DNA from: Erinaceus europaeus
Lineage: Eukaryota > Chordata > Mammalia > Eulipotyphla > Erinaceidae
Reading direction: 5' to 3'
Assembly: GCF_950295315.1 (NCBI RefSeq)
Contig: NC_080177.1
Location: 80,449,935-80,513,934, forward strand
Length of the DNA stretch: 64,000 nt
The position numbers and the translations under genes were made by a program. How positions within the stretch are numbered: the stretch's first letter is position 1; each line of letters starts with the position of its first letter. Of this stretch, positions 1 to 9,943 are shown piece after piece. The notes below the pieces were generated by a model. The model was given only the letters and a program-made list of their open reading frames with translations. It did not search any database and was not told where the DNA came from.

Positions 1-485
1 ACAGCCTGCCCCGTGCACAGGATTGGCACCGTGGCACAAGATTCAGAAACTCCAAGCAGACCAAGGTTCAACAGGTTGTTCAACTTTCTAACCCCAAACC
101 TGGAGGAAGAGACCCTTGCACAGCGCCGTGGCGCCTACGTACAGCCCTCCCTCACCCCCACCCCCCCCAATACTACCCCTCCTCCAGGACTGTGCCTAGC
201 AGGAGGGAGCATTAAAATTATCTGCTGTGGTTTTACGAGCAGCGATCCTTCTTGAAACAACACAGGGTCCTTGTGTGGTTCTCCGGTAACCTTAAACTCT
301 GCAAGCCGAGCGCCCCTCAAACCCACTCCCCACCCCCCACCCCGCGCGCTCCTCCACTGCGCGCAGTGGAAGACCACAGGCAGCCCCTCGCCCCCCACCC
401 CAACTTGAGCTTGGGTCAGCCATTCAGACGCAGCCCCCCACCCCCAAGGATCCTGGAGCAAAATATCCATAAAGAAGACATTGAG

Positions 486-529
<44 letters not shown>

Positions 530-744
530 CAGTGACAGCTCGAGGGGGGAAGGAGCAAGGGCAGGGGGGCGGGCAGGAAAAAAGGAGGTGTCGCAAAGAG
601 GGGGTGGGGTGGGGGACAATGGGAGCGATTGATTTCATCAACTTCACCAAGGAGCCGGCAGGAGAAAAGGTAAGTAAGTGGGAGGGAGCAAGGCCGGACC
701 CCGGAGAGATGGCTGGCTCTGCGTCCCCAGGTGGACGCCCTTAC
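1..744 (-). other. SMOC1 intron 1, 5' part
   Basis: Sequence following the exon 1 splice donor, which reads GTAAGG from 744 downward on the minus strand. The intron runs off the window at base 1. It contains a CA repeat and C-rich stretches around 150-400. I see no further SMOC1 exon and no recognisable SINE in it. Confidence 0.75.
489..528. repeat. (CA)20 microsatellite
   Basis: Uninterrupted CA dinucleotide tract of 40 bases inside SMOC1 intron 1. It gives rise to spurious His-Thr and Val-Cys open frames on both strands. Confidence 0.95.
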
Positions 745-843
745 CCGGGGGCCCGTGGTGCGGTGGCCGCCAGCGGCCGCCAGCTGCAGCCACAGCAGCA
801 GCAAGTGGGGCGAGAGCAGGCGGGCGCAGCGCGCGGGCAGCAT
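745..843 (-). CDS. SMOC1: SMOC1 exon 1, coding part (signal peptide)
   Basis: SMOC1 is a secreted, calcium-binding matricellular glycoprotein of the SPARC family, found in basement membranes and known as a modulator of BMP signalling in eye and limb development. Only the first 33 codons are here. They begin MLPARCARLLSPHLLLLWLQ and end in HRTTGPR, which matches the start of human SMOC1 as I remember it. Residues 1 to about 26 form a signal peptide: two early arginines, a leucine-rich core, then small residues (AAAGG) before the mature start. The ATG at 843-841 has A at -3. The exon ends after the CGG arginine codon in phase 0 and is followed by a strong GTAAGG donor. The follistatin-like, thyroglobulin and EF-hand domains must lie in exons beyond the left edge. 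No lesion is visible. Confidence 0.9.
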
Positions 844-1110
844 AGTGCGGGGCGGCCGGGCGGGGGCCACGCCGCTGTGGCTTCTCCCTCGGGGCGCGGC
901 CGGCGAGCGCGCAGTGGCTGCGGGCGCCGCGTGTGCTCGGCTGGTCCCGGCTAGTCCCGGCCCGCGCGGCGGCAGGTTACACGCCAGAGCTCGGGCCGTG
1001 GGAATCCCCGTTATAAAGCCCCGGGAGGGGCGGGGCGGAGGCGGCCCTGACTGACAGGCCGCCAGACCCGTCGCAGCAGAGCTTCTGGCAGGTGACAGCC
1101 AATAGGAGAG
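844..1110 (-). promoter_or_regulatory. SMOC1: SMOC1 5' leader and CpG-rich promoter
   Basis: GC-rich, CpG-dense sequence spans exon 1 and its upstream side (about 720-1110). Read on the minus strand there is a CCAAT box (ATTGG, 1103-1099), a GC box (GGGGCGGGG on the plus strand, about 1026-1035) and a TATA-like CTTTATAA at 1018-1011. This spacing would place a start site near 980 and give a leader of about 140 bases. The start site is inferred, not seen. Confidence 0.65.
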
Positions 1111-1224
1111 AGGAGAGAGGGGCGGCTGGCGTCTCCCCCCCTTCCCCACCCCTCCCGCCAGGAGTGACAGCCTGTTGCTCCGCTGGACTGGCCTCCCAGA
1201 GAGACCGGGATCAAGAGGAACTTT

Positions 1225-1522
1225 CTTTTCTTTTCTTTTTTTCTTTTATTTATTTGTTTATTTACTCCTTTTGGTCGCCCTTGTTGTTTGTCATTGTCTG
1301 TAGTTATTGATGTCGTTGTTGGATAGGACAGAGAGAGATGGAGAGAGGAGGGGAAGACAGAGAGGGGGAGAGAAAGACAGACACCTGCAGACCTGCTTCA
1401 CCGCTTGTGAAGCGACTCCCCCCTGCAGGTGGGGAGCCGGGGGGCTCGAACCGGGATCCTCACGCCGGTCCTTGTGCTTTGTGCCACATTCACTTAACTC
1501 GCTGCACTACCGCCCAACTCCC
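1225..1522 (-). mobile_element. SINE-A, minus strand
   Basis: Begins with a T-rich tail, then GACAGACACCTGCAGACCTG and the reverse B box GGCTCGAACCGGGATCC. The head ends near 1522. It lies just upstream of the SMOC1 promoter and abuts an R element. Confidence 0.85.
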
Positions 1523-2400
1523 TCTTTTCTTTTTGAATTAGTGACTTAATATTGATTTACAGAATTACAAGATAACAGGGGTACAGCTCCACACCGTTCC
1601 CTCTACCAGAGTTCTGGATCCCTGGTCCTTCCAGTTAAGCAGTTCTCCCAAGGTTGCAAATACGGGTTAAGTACTAGTTCTACAACTGTCTATATTTGTA
1701 TATATTTGCCCATTTTTTAATAATAGGTCCCATCTCCTCCTCCTTTTCAAGACACACACACACACCTATGATCACATCCAAATGTCCCTCCCTTTCTCCT
1801 CTTCTGTCTTCCAGTCCTGATGGAATTGGAGTTCAGAGCCCTCTGGCCATCTTCCCCACCATCATTTCTCCCCTTGTATCATTTCTCCCCTTCTAGGAAT
1901 GTGGACCAAATTTCTTTACGGGATACAAAAAGTGGAAGGTCTGGCTTCTGTAATTGCTTCTCCAATGGACATGGATGAACATTAGCAGGTAGATCCACAC
2001 CCCCAGCCTGTTTCTATCTTCCCCTAGTGGGGCAGGGCTCTGGAGAGATGAGGTTCCAGGACACATTGATGAGGTCGTCTGCCCAGGGAAGTCAGGATGG
2101 AATCATAGTATCAGCTGCAACTGGGTGGCTGTACGGTGGCAAGATATAAAGAAGGACAAATTGATGAACAGGAAGCGAAAACTAGTAGCAGAGCAGATGA
2201 GAATAGGGGTCTCAGGGAGTCCGTTCTCAGCATGTTCCAAGGAGCCCACAACGATCATAGTTTTGCTTGAGTTTGATAGCTAACATGGAGCTGGACAACA
2301 ATATTGTCTGAGAAGATGGTGTCAGAGTAGAGAAAAGAGCTAGAAAGTTGGATCAGGGCAGAAAGAGGAACATTCTCCCTCCCCTTGTTGTCCATGGAAG
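1523..2400 (-). mobile_element. Element R, minus strand
   Basis: Antisense copy. Its 3' end (T-rich, then ACAGGGGTACAGCTCCACACC) comes first, followed by a short CA run at 1753-1766 and AGGACACATTGATGAGGTCG near 2057. The CA run corresponds to the TG seed that is hugely expanded in the copy at 3236-5470. No coding potential. Confidence 0.7.
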
Positions 2401-2445
2401 CCTAAGAGACCTTTCACAGCTTCATTCATCAGGATGTCCAGCTGG

Positions 2446-2672
2446 GGGCAGAGGGTAGATAGCATAATGGTTATGCAAAGAGTCTTTCATGCCTGAGGCT
2501 CCAAAGTCCCAGGTTCAATCCCCCACACCACCATGAGCCAGAGCTGAGCAGTGCTCTGGTTAAAAGAAGAAGGAGGAGGAGGAGGAGGAGGAAGAGGGGG
2601 AGGAGGAGGGGGAGGAGAAAGAGGAAGAAGAAGAAGAGGAGGAGGAAGAGGAAGAAGAAGAGGAAAAAAGGG
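2446..2672 (+). mobile_element. SINE-C with GGA-rich tail
   Basis: A-box region GATAGCATAATGGTTATGC and B box GGTTCAATCCC are clear. The tail has become a GGA/GAA purine tract (about 2563-2670). An 11-base target duplication TGTCCAGCTGG flanks it at 2435-2445 and 2673-2683. Confidence 0.9.
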
Positions 2673-2683
2673 TGTCCAGCTGG

Positions 2684-3235
2684 AGTCACCAACTATCACA
2701 ATCCTGTGAAATGGGCCAGGGAGAGGCCCTGAGATGTCAGGTAGGTGCTAGGGCTCAGAGGCCCTGGGAAATCTGCCTCCCCTCTGCATCAACACCATGA
2801 ATAGTTGGGAGATCACCGGATGGTCGGCACAGGGCACTGGAAGCCAAGAGTGGGCATATTCATTTCTTTTCAAAGAAGACTCCAGTACATGACATCCTAA
2901 GATGCCCAGGTACAAGTGGAGACGATGAAATATAGTGACAGGTATCTGTCTGCTTGGGAGCTGGAGTTCAGTCAGCCAGGTTCCCTACTACCAAAGAGAG
3001 CCAAGAGGCAGCCTCTCTCTGTGTGTGGCATAGAAGTCATGGGGGAGCAGACTGGAGGGGGTTCTGGTCTTCTGGTGAGGGGGAGAGAAAGAGGCACTAA
3101 TAGGGAAGGAGAGCCTCTGGGTGCAGAGACCCCAGAAATAGGTCAGAGGAGAAAGAAGAATCTGTTTCTGGGTACCTAACCCACTTGAAGAGGATAACCT
3201 AGCAATGGATGCAGTTAAATATTGGAGTCCTTTTC
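2684..3235. other. Intergenic, no recognised feature
   Basis: Unique-looking sequence. No SINE boxes, long frame or simple repeat stand out. Confidence 0.5.
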
Positions 3236-3295
3236 CACCCAGCAGACGACCTCACCAATGTGTCCTGGAACCTCTCCAGAGCCCTGCCCCATTAG

Positions 3296-4094
3296 GCGTT
3301 ACTCTCGATCGCACTCTGTCATTTCACGAACATCTCATAAAAACTGCAGCAAAGGTGGGCGCAAGGAATCACATCATTGCAAGACTGGCCAGCTCCTCAT
3401 GGGGCGCGAGCGCTTCCACACTACGATCATCCTCTCTGGCATTATGCTATTCCACTGCAGAATACTGTGCCCCAGGATGGTTCCGTAGCCCCCATGTCCA
3501 CTTGATCGATTCCAAATTATATTCCTCCATGAGGATCATTTCTGGAACCATCCGTTCCACCCCGGTTCCATGGCTGCCAGTTCTCAGCAACATCGCCCCG
3601 CCAGATATTCGTCGGGATGCGGCATCATCTAAGTTCATTTCCCACGTCTACGCTCGACCGGACCTGCCAATATACGCGGAGATCTTCGCCCACCCTGTCC
3701 AACGCTTGACGTCTCGTCACCCAATCTGGTCCCCTACGCCTACACTGAACTTCTCTGTTCCAGTCTCTTGGAAACAGAGCTGGCAGTCAGCCGAGGTAAA
3801 GAACAAACACCTCATCGCAGACCCCTGCGAGCGTCAACCCGGCTTTGACCTAGCACGTTATGATCGGGCCCTCCTCCATCGCTATCGAACAGGCCATGGC
3901 CGGTGCGCCGCTATGTTCCATCGCTGGGGAGCCAGAGACGACCCGAACTGCCCCTGCGGCTCCAGACAGACTATGACCCACATAGTCAACGACTGCCACC
4001 TCTCCAGATTCAAAGGAGGTCTCGAAACTTGACATCAGGCTCCACCTGACGCTGTGGACTGACTACGGAAGAAGGACAAATGCTAGAAGGAGAA
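3296..4094 (+). pseudogene. 3' end of a Jockey/CR1-like LINE reverse transcriptase, inserted in element R
   Basis: About 245 codons read open from roughly 3291 to the TGA at 4030-4032. The product is the thumb and C-terminal part of a non-LTR reverse transcriptase. It starts LGVTLDRTLSFHEHL, continues through CYSTAEYCAPGW and PWLPVLSNIAPPDIRR, and ends with a zinc-knuckle-like CPCGSRQTMTHIVNDC. These blocks match Jockey-superfamily (CR1/Jockey-like) proteins I know from invertebrates. They do not match mammalian L1, L2, CR1/L3 or RTE/BovB. Similarity continues past the TGA as a decayed end (a second in-frame TGA near a DAVD motif, then a shifted frame) to about 4090. The palm with the catalytic YADD and the endonuclease are absent, as expected for a 5'-truncated insertion. 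The clade is a memory-based call. Confidence 0.7.
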
Positions 4095-4315
4095 GGGAAT
4101 GATAGAAGCAGGCTGGGGGTATGGATCACCTGTCAATGCCCTTGTCCAATAGAGAAGCAATTACAGAAGCCAGACCTTCCATCTTCTGCACCCCAAAAGA
4201 ATTTTAGTCTATACTTCCAGTGGGGAAAAAAATAACCAGAGAGCCCTGAACTCCAACTCCATGGAGACCCAGAAAGAGAAAAGGAAAAGGGGAGGGAATT
4301 TGGATGTAATAATAG

Positions 4316-5146
4316 GTGTGAGTGTGTGTGTGTGTGTGAGTGTGTGTGTGTGAGTGTGTGTGTGTGTGTGTGAGTGTGTGTGTGTGTGTGTGAGTGTGTG
4401 TGTGAGTGTGTGTGAGTGTGTGTGAGTGTGTGTGAGTGTGTGTGTGTGTGTGAGTGTGTGTGTGAGTGTGTGTGTGTGTGAGTGTGTGTGTGTGTGTGTG
4501 AGTGTATGTGTGAGTGTGTGTGAGTGTGTGTGAGTGTGTGTGAGTGTGTGTGAGTGTGTGTGAGTGTGTGTGTGTGTGTGTGAGTGTGTGTGAGTGTGTG
4601 TGTGAGTGTGTGTGAGTGTGTGTGTGTGAGTGTGTGTGAGTGTGTGTGTGTGAGTGTGTGTGAGTGTGTGTGTGCGTGTGAGTGTGTGTGTGAGTGTGTG
4701 TGTGTGAGTGTGTGTGTGTGAGTGTGTGTGAGTGTGTGTGTGTGAGTGTGTGTGAGTGTGTGTGAGTGTGTGTGTGTGAGTGTGTGTGTGTGAGTGTGTG
4801 TGTGAGTGTGTGTGTGTGAGTGTGTGTGTGTGAGTGTGTGTGAGTGTGTGTGTGTGAGTGTGTGTGTGTGAGTGTGTGTGTGTGAGTGTGTGTGTGTGTG
4901 TGTGAGTGTGTGTGTGTGTGTGAGTGTGTGTGTGCGTGTGAGTGTGTGTGTGTTTGTGTGTGTGAGTGTGTGTGTGAGTGTGTGTGTGTGTGAGTGTGTG
5001 TGTGTGAGTGTGTGTGTGTGTGAGTGTGTGTGAGTGTGTGTGTGTGTGTGAGTGTGTGTGTGCGTGTGAGTGTGTGTGTGAGTGTGTGTGTGTGAGTGTG
5101 TGTGTGTGTGTGTGGTGTGTGTGTGTGTGTGTGTGAGTGTGTGTGT

Positions 5147-5177
<31 letters not shown>

Positions 5178-5240
5178 AGTGTGTGTGTGTGTGAGTGTGT
5201 GTGAGTGTGTGAGTGTGTGTGTGTGAGTGTGTGTGTGTGA
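4316..5240. repeat. 925-bp TG-rich array with GAG interruptions
   Basis: Plus strand is (TG)n broken by AG every 8-20 bases, giving units such as TGTGTGTGAG. C occurs only at about 4675, 4935 and 5063. The stretch after the C at 4675 and that at 5063 agree for about 46 bases, so segments were duplicated inside the array. Long His/Thr/Ser frames on the minus strand are repeat artefacts. Confidence 0.95.
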
Positions 5241-5470
5241 GACTTGGAAAGGAAGAGAAGATGCGACCATACAAAAAATAAAGGGGGTGGTAGCAAATAC
5301 ATACAAACTTAAAAATAATCATTAGCCCATATCTACCACCTTAGGAAAACGGCTATAACTTCCAATGAACGGAGTGAGGACACAAAGCTTTGGTGGTGGG
5401 AACTGTGCAGAGCTATATCACTGTCATCCTGTAATTTTGTAAATCACTAATCAGATTTTTAAATAAAATA

Positions 5471-5868
5471 TATTGGAGGCCTTTTCCAGGGTGGCCCCCA
5501 GAGGGTCACTGTGAGAATAGTTGTGGCTGAAATACCCCAGTTCCTCACTGGAGCAAGGTGGTCCACTGCCTTCAACCCAAAAGAATCATGTTCACACCAC
5601 CCTGAGTTTCTACCTCTTTGGTGTAGGCCACTCCCTCCCCGGGGCAAGGATTCATTCCTCCAAGCAGAGTGGAAGTGGCACCAACACTGAACTCTCCCCC
5701 TGCCTGGCTCTGAGAGGTTTTGATATGGAACAGTTCTGATCCTTTAGGACTCCTCTTTCAAATCACATGAACAAGCTTTCCACCCGACTCCTGCATTCAA
5801 CTTTACCCACTCCCCTGCCCACCCCCAATCCAGCTTCTAGCCTGTAGCCAATCATCCTCCTAAAGATG
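5471..5868. other. Intergenic, no recognised feature
   Basis: Unique-looking sequence with no repeat signature between an R element and a SINE-B. Confidence 0.5.
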
Positions 5869-6069
5869 ATAGGGTCTGGTCAGTGGCACACCGGGTTGAG
5901 TGCGAACATTACAGTGTGAAAGAACCCAGGTTCAAGTCCATGGTCCCCAACTGCAAGGGAGGAAACGTCATAAGTGGTGAAGCAGGGCTGCAGGTGTTTC
6001 TCCCCTCTCCCTTTTCCCTCTAAATTTCTCTGTTCCAATCCAAAATAAATACAATTAAAAAAAAAAAGA
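5869..6069 (+). mobile_element. SINE-B, diverged
   Basis: Head GGCACACCGGGTTGAGTGCG, B box GGTTCAAGTCC and an A-rich end at 6057-6067. Many substitutions suggest an older copy. Confidence 0.8.
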
Positions 6070-6071
6070 TC

Positions 6072-6385
6072 AGGGAGTCAGGTGCTAGCGCAGCAGGTTA
6101 AGTGCATGTGGCGCCAAACTCAAGGACCGGTGTAAGAATCCCGGTTCGAGCCCCTGGCTCCCCACCTGCAGAGGAGTCACTTCACAATCGGTGAAGCAGG
6201 TCTGCAGGTGTCTGTCTTTCTCTCCCCCTCTGTCTTCCCCTCCTCTTTCCATTTCTCTCTGTCCTATCCGACAACGACGACATCAATAACAACAACAACA
6301 ATAACTACAACAATAAAACAAGGTCAACAAAAGGAAATAAATAAAAATAATTTAAAAGTTTTTTTTTTAAAAAAGAACAAAACTG
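6072..6385 (+). mobile_element. SINE-A
   Basis: Near full length: TAGCGCAGCAGGTTAAGTGC head, B box GGTTCGAGCCCC, CAACAACAACAATAA linker and an A/T-rich tail. It sits directly behind the SINE-B. Confidence 0.85.
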
Positions 6386-6755
6386 AATGATAAAATCCCT
6401 GCTGAAAAGGCTTAGGTTCTCCCCAGAGCTCGCAGATTTAAAAGCCCACACTGAATGCTGGAATAATAACAAATTCTCCTGGTTCTCCAAACACAAAATG
6501 AAGAATGGCTGTAAAAGAATTGCCCATCTGCCTGCTCTCTGGGAAATAATATGAGTGGCCAGACATGTTCTCTGGAGTGAGTCAGGGTGAGTTTTGTCCT
6601 GGGTTCACCACCTAGTGGTGTGATATGGCACAAGTCTGAGATCCAGTTACTTGCCTGGGACCATTTTCTTCTCTGTAAAATGAGGACCGACATAGTATCC
6701 ACTTCATGAGTTGTCAGCATTAACCAAGAAAGACTCTATTGGTTGTTAGATTATT
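6386..6755. other. Intergenic, one weak CTCF-like motif
   Basis: No repeat recognised. CACCACCTAGTGGTG at about 6607-6621 is nearly palindromic and close to the CTCF core, with one mismatch. Confidence 0.35.
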
Positions 6756-6908
6756 GTGATTTTTTTTTTAGGTATAGACAGAAAGGTAGAAGGGCAGAGA
6801 AAGAATGAAAGAACATAGCAGCAAAACCTCCTTCAGTGCAGTACACTTGGGTCCTTCCTGCACATGGCAAAGCAGCACACTGCCCAAGTGAACTAGCGGA
6901 GCAGTTCA
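6756..6908 (-). mobile_element. SINE-E, minus strand
   Basis: T-rich start, AG-rich stretch, then TGCACATGGCAAAGCAGCAC, the reverse of the family E landmark. Confidence 0.65.
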
Positions 6909-6954
6909 GATTGGTCGTTAGAGATGTCGCTATCTGATCTATGAAGAGGACAGG

Positions 6955-7098
6955 ACAGATGTGGAGGCGGAGGGTTTAAGTCCTGGAACATGATGGTGGA
7001 GGAGGACCTAGGTTGGAGCTTAGAGTGTTATATGGAAAACTGAGAAATGTTACACATATACTAACTACTATATTTTACTGTTGATGATAAACCTTTTT
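6955..7098 (+). mobile_element. L1 3' UTR end, plus strand
   Basis: Contains TATGGAAAACTGAGAAATGT and a TTTTACTG...GATGATAAACC end, the same 3' UTR as other L1 tails here. It meets an oppositely oriented L1 tail at its 3' end. Confidence 0.7.
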
Positions 7099-7625
7099 TT
7101 TTAATTTCTGTATTGGGGATTTAATGTTTTACATTTGACAGTAAATACAATAGTTTGTACATGCATAACATTTCCCAGTTTTCCATATAAAAATACAACT
7201 CCCGCTAGGTCTTCTGTCATCCTTTTTGGACCTGTATTCTCCCACACACACACACACACACACATACACCCCAGAGTCTTTTACTTTGGTGCAATACACC
7301 AATTCCAATCCAGGTTCGATTTGTGTTTTCTCTTCTGATCTTGTTTTTCAACTTCTGCCTGAGAGTGAGATCATCCCATATTCATCCTTCTGTTTCTGAC
7401 TTATTTCACTTAACATGAATTTTTCAAGGTCCATCCAAGATTGGCTGAAAATGGTGAAGTCACCATTTTTAATTGCTGAGTAGTATTCCATTTTGCATAT
7501 AGACCACAACTTGCTCAGCCACTCATCTGTTGTTGGACACCTGGGTTGCTTCCAGGTTTTGGCTACTACAAATTGTGCTGCTAAGAACATATGTGTACAC
7601 CTTTACCCCCCCCCCAAATAAAAAA
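7099..7625 (-). mobile_element. 5'-truncated L1 with the end of ORF2, minus strand
   Basis: Read on the minus strand, 7590-7348 encodes the ORF2 C-terminus (AAQFVVAKTWKQPRCPTTDE, then MEYYSAIKNGDF). The 3' UTR then runs to about 7110. The 80-codon stretch has no stop, so the copy is fairly young. A CA repeat (7243-7264) lies in the UTR. Confidence 0.85.
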
Positions 7626-7642
7626 GGAAAAAAATAGACCCT

Positions 7643-7829
7643 TCTTTTTTAATATTTTATTTATTTTGGGATAGAGACATTGAGAGGGAAGGGAGAGAGA
7701 GAGATAGACTTGCATCCTTGCTTCATCACACATGACGCTTCCCCCATGCAGGTGGGGACCAGGGGCTTAAACCTGGGTCCTTGAGTATGGTAATGTGTGC
7801 GCTCTACCAGGTGTGCCACCACCTGGCCC
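7643..7829 (-). mobile_element. SINE-B, minus strand
   Basis: TATTTTATTTATTTTGGGAT tail side, GCAGGTGGGGACCAGGGGCT, reversed B box, ending CCACCACCTGGCCCC. Confidence 0.85.
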
Positions 7830-8032
7830 CATGAAACAGATTCTTCTTTACAGATAGATAAATAAATAGTCCACAAGACTGAGACAGCTCTGACTTTCAC
7901 TGGATGAGTAAGTGACATTTAAGATTCAAATCCAGATTTTCAGCAAATAATTCTGCCTCTGTCAGTGGTAACTGCAATGCCCGAAAGCAAATGCCAAGTG
8001 GTTAGACATCTCCTGTGTGCTGACTGGGAATT

Positions 8033-8381
8033 TCTTTTTTTTTTTCTTGCCTCCAGGGTTATTGTTGGGGCTCGGTGCCTGTACTATAAATCCACTGCTC
8101 CTGGAGGCCATTTTTTTCCCTTTTGTTGCCCTTGTTGTTTATTGTTATTGTGGTTATTATTGTTGTTGTTGTTGTTGTCATTGTTGGATAGGACAGAGAG
8201 AAATGGAGAGAGGAAGGGAAGACAGAGAGGGGGAGAGAAAGACAGACACCTGCAGATCTGCTTCACTGCTTGTGAAGCGACGCCCCCCCCCCGGGGAACC
8301 AGGGGCTCGAACCGGGATCCCTACGCTGGTCCATGCACTTTGCGCCATGTTCACTTAACCCACTGTGCTACTGCCTGGCCC
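8033..8381 (-). mobile_element. SINE-A with F-type 3' module, minus strand
   Basis: The T run is followed by the module reading CCACTGCTCCTGGAGGCCA and then a full SINE-A body. Target duplication GACTGGGAATT at 8022-8032 and 8382-8392 proves one insertion unit, so the module belongs to this A copy. Confidence 0.9.
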
Positions 8382-8392
8382 GACTGGGAATT

Positions 8393-9461
8393 CTCAGTGG
8401 CCTGCAAAAGACCAGAGATGGGTGAGGTTTACTGAGCTTTAGGGGAGAGCTCTGAAACAACTAGCGTGAGCCCTTCCTGCAAAGAACCCTTGTGATCTGA
8501 CCTCCTGGGAACTTGCCTAGCTGGACATGTGACACTTGTCATAATTACTACTGTGCCTCATGCAGCACTGCCATTGATGGCCTACCTATCCACCACGGAC
8601 TCAACAGGGTGGAAACATCACCATTGGGTCCAGAAACCTAGCAAGTTTGTCCTGACTCTACCACCTGGCCTCAGGCACCACGTCAAGCTGATCAGCCTCT
8701 TTCTGTTGCTAGAATTATTGAGAAATCTGTTGGAATAAGTGAACATGCTAGAGATGGCCCCTCATATCTGGCAGCATGAGAAACCCAGGGAAAGGCATCA
8801 CAAGAGTCCTCCTTTCCATCTGTAACACCACATGCTGCTTTCCAGCCAGAAAGTTTATTTCCAAGTGGTCACTGGTCCAAAAGTCTGCATTATTCTGGAT
8901 CTCAACCAGGTAGCTTAGTTTAAAATATGAACAACTGCTTTCCAGTTACTTTGCTCCAAAAGTATTTTCTTTCCCTCTGGTTGGCATGTAGGGCCTGTCA
9001 TAACCATGGCCATAGTTCAAATGATGCATTTTCTTCTCCCAACTCCTCCCAAGCCAAGAGAAGGTTAGAAATTCCAGAGAACTACTAGTCCCAAACAGTG
9101 TTTCTCTGCCAGGCTTAATCTTCTGATCCAAGCAGAAAGTGAAATTGACAAGTTTCTTCTTTCCCTGGAGGCCAGGTTTATGGTCCAAAAATAAATCTAA
9201 CTATCCTGGCATCTGGTCTATCCAGTTTCAGCCATACCCTGTCCTGTGGGACTTGTGTTTGCAAGTGAATATTTCTTCAGAAGAAAAATAATACTTTGTA
9301 TTCCATATTGAGACCTTAACAGCCTCAAATATTTTTCCCTATGCCCAAATATTTAGTGCTAGTCAGGAACGCCCATTTCAAATATATGTATGTCTCTGTA
9401 GAGTCACCTCCTATTCAAAATAAAATCTGTCTCTCTACACATTTGGACAAGAACTTTAAAC
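8393..9461. other. Intergenic, about 1 kb without recognised repeats
   Basis: No SINE, L1 or simple repeat recognised, and no convincing coding frame. Confidence 0.5.
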
Positions 9462-9590
9462 TTTTTTTTTTACCAGAACATTACTCAGCTCTGGTTTATG
9501 GTGGTGCAGGGGATTGAATCTGGGACTATGGAGCCTCAGGCATGAGAGACCCTTTGCATAACCATTATGCTATCTACCCCCACCCAAATT
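9462..9590 (-). mobile_element. SINE-C, minus strand
   Basis: T run, CAGCTCTGGTTTATGGTGGT, GGGGATTGAATC and GCATAACCATTATGCTATC, the reverse of the family head. Confidence 0.85.
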
Positions 9591-9943
9591 TTAAACTTTT
9601 AATCAAGAAAATGAAAAGGCACACCACAGAGAAGCATGTGAACCATATGGGCCAAGATGGCTGACCCTATGTGGAAGCTGACGCTCATTTTAATTCACTT
9701 CTCAGGCCCTGCCTTCACTTCCTTTCTAAGCCACACCTTCATCTAGTGTAATTTCTGGGTGTCTTTCCTTTTTCTTCTTCCCTCTAAGGGAAGCGGCACC
9801 TGACTTCCTCAGGTATCTCCAGATTCTCTTCCCTCACCGTGATGTTGTCAAAGCAAAGGTTCCTGTTCACAAAAGGTTGGGATCCTGGTGGACCTGAGCT
9901 TCAGAGACCTCTGGTCATCTTCCCTTAATATTTCTCCCTTTGG

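Larger units (their letters stand above)
3236..5470 (+). mobile_element. Element R, plus strand, twice interrupted
   Basis: Pieces of one R copy lie at 3236-3295, 4095-4315 and 5241-5470. The first gap holds a LINE reverse-transcriptase fragment. Comparison with the uninterrupted copy near 25570 shows that the two sides would join directly. The second gap is a TG-rich array. The 3' end has the R signature TTTGGTGGTGGGAACTGTG and an A-rich terminus. Confidence 0.75.

Noticed and set aside
481..954. A 157-codon plus-strand frame across SMOC1 exon 1
   Set aside because: Antisense to SMOC1, starts in the CA repeat; Gly/Arg/Ala bias is explained by the CpG-rich composition.
3205..4032. A 275-codon frame as a host gene
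   Set aside because: Its first 30 codons are element R and the rest is a LINE reverse-transcriptase C-terminus; the only start codon belongs to R.
4133..5322. Three overlapping minus-strand frames of 365-389 codons made of His, Thr, Ser and Leu
   Set aside because: They are translations of the TG/GAG array in all three frames. Absence of stops follows from the repeat, not from coding.
6607..6621. A third CTCF site
   Set aside because: CACCACCTAGTGGTG is self-complementary and has a mismatch at a strongly constrained position; too weak to call.
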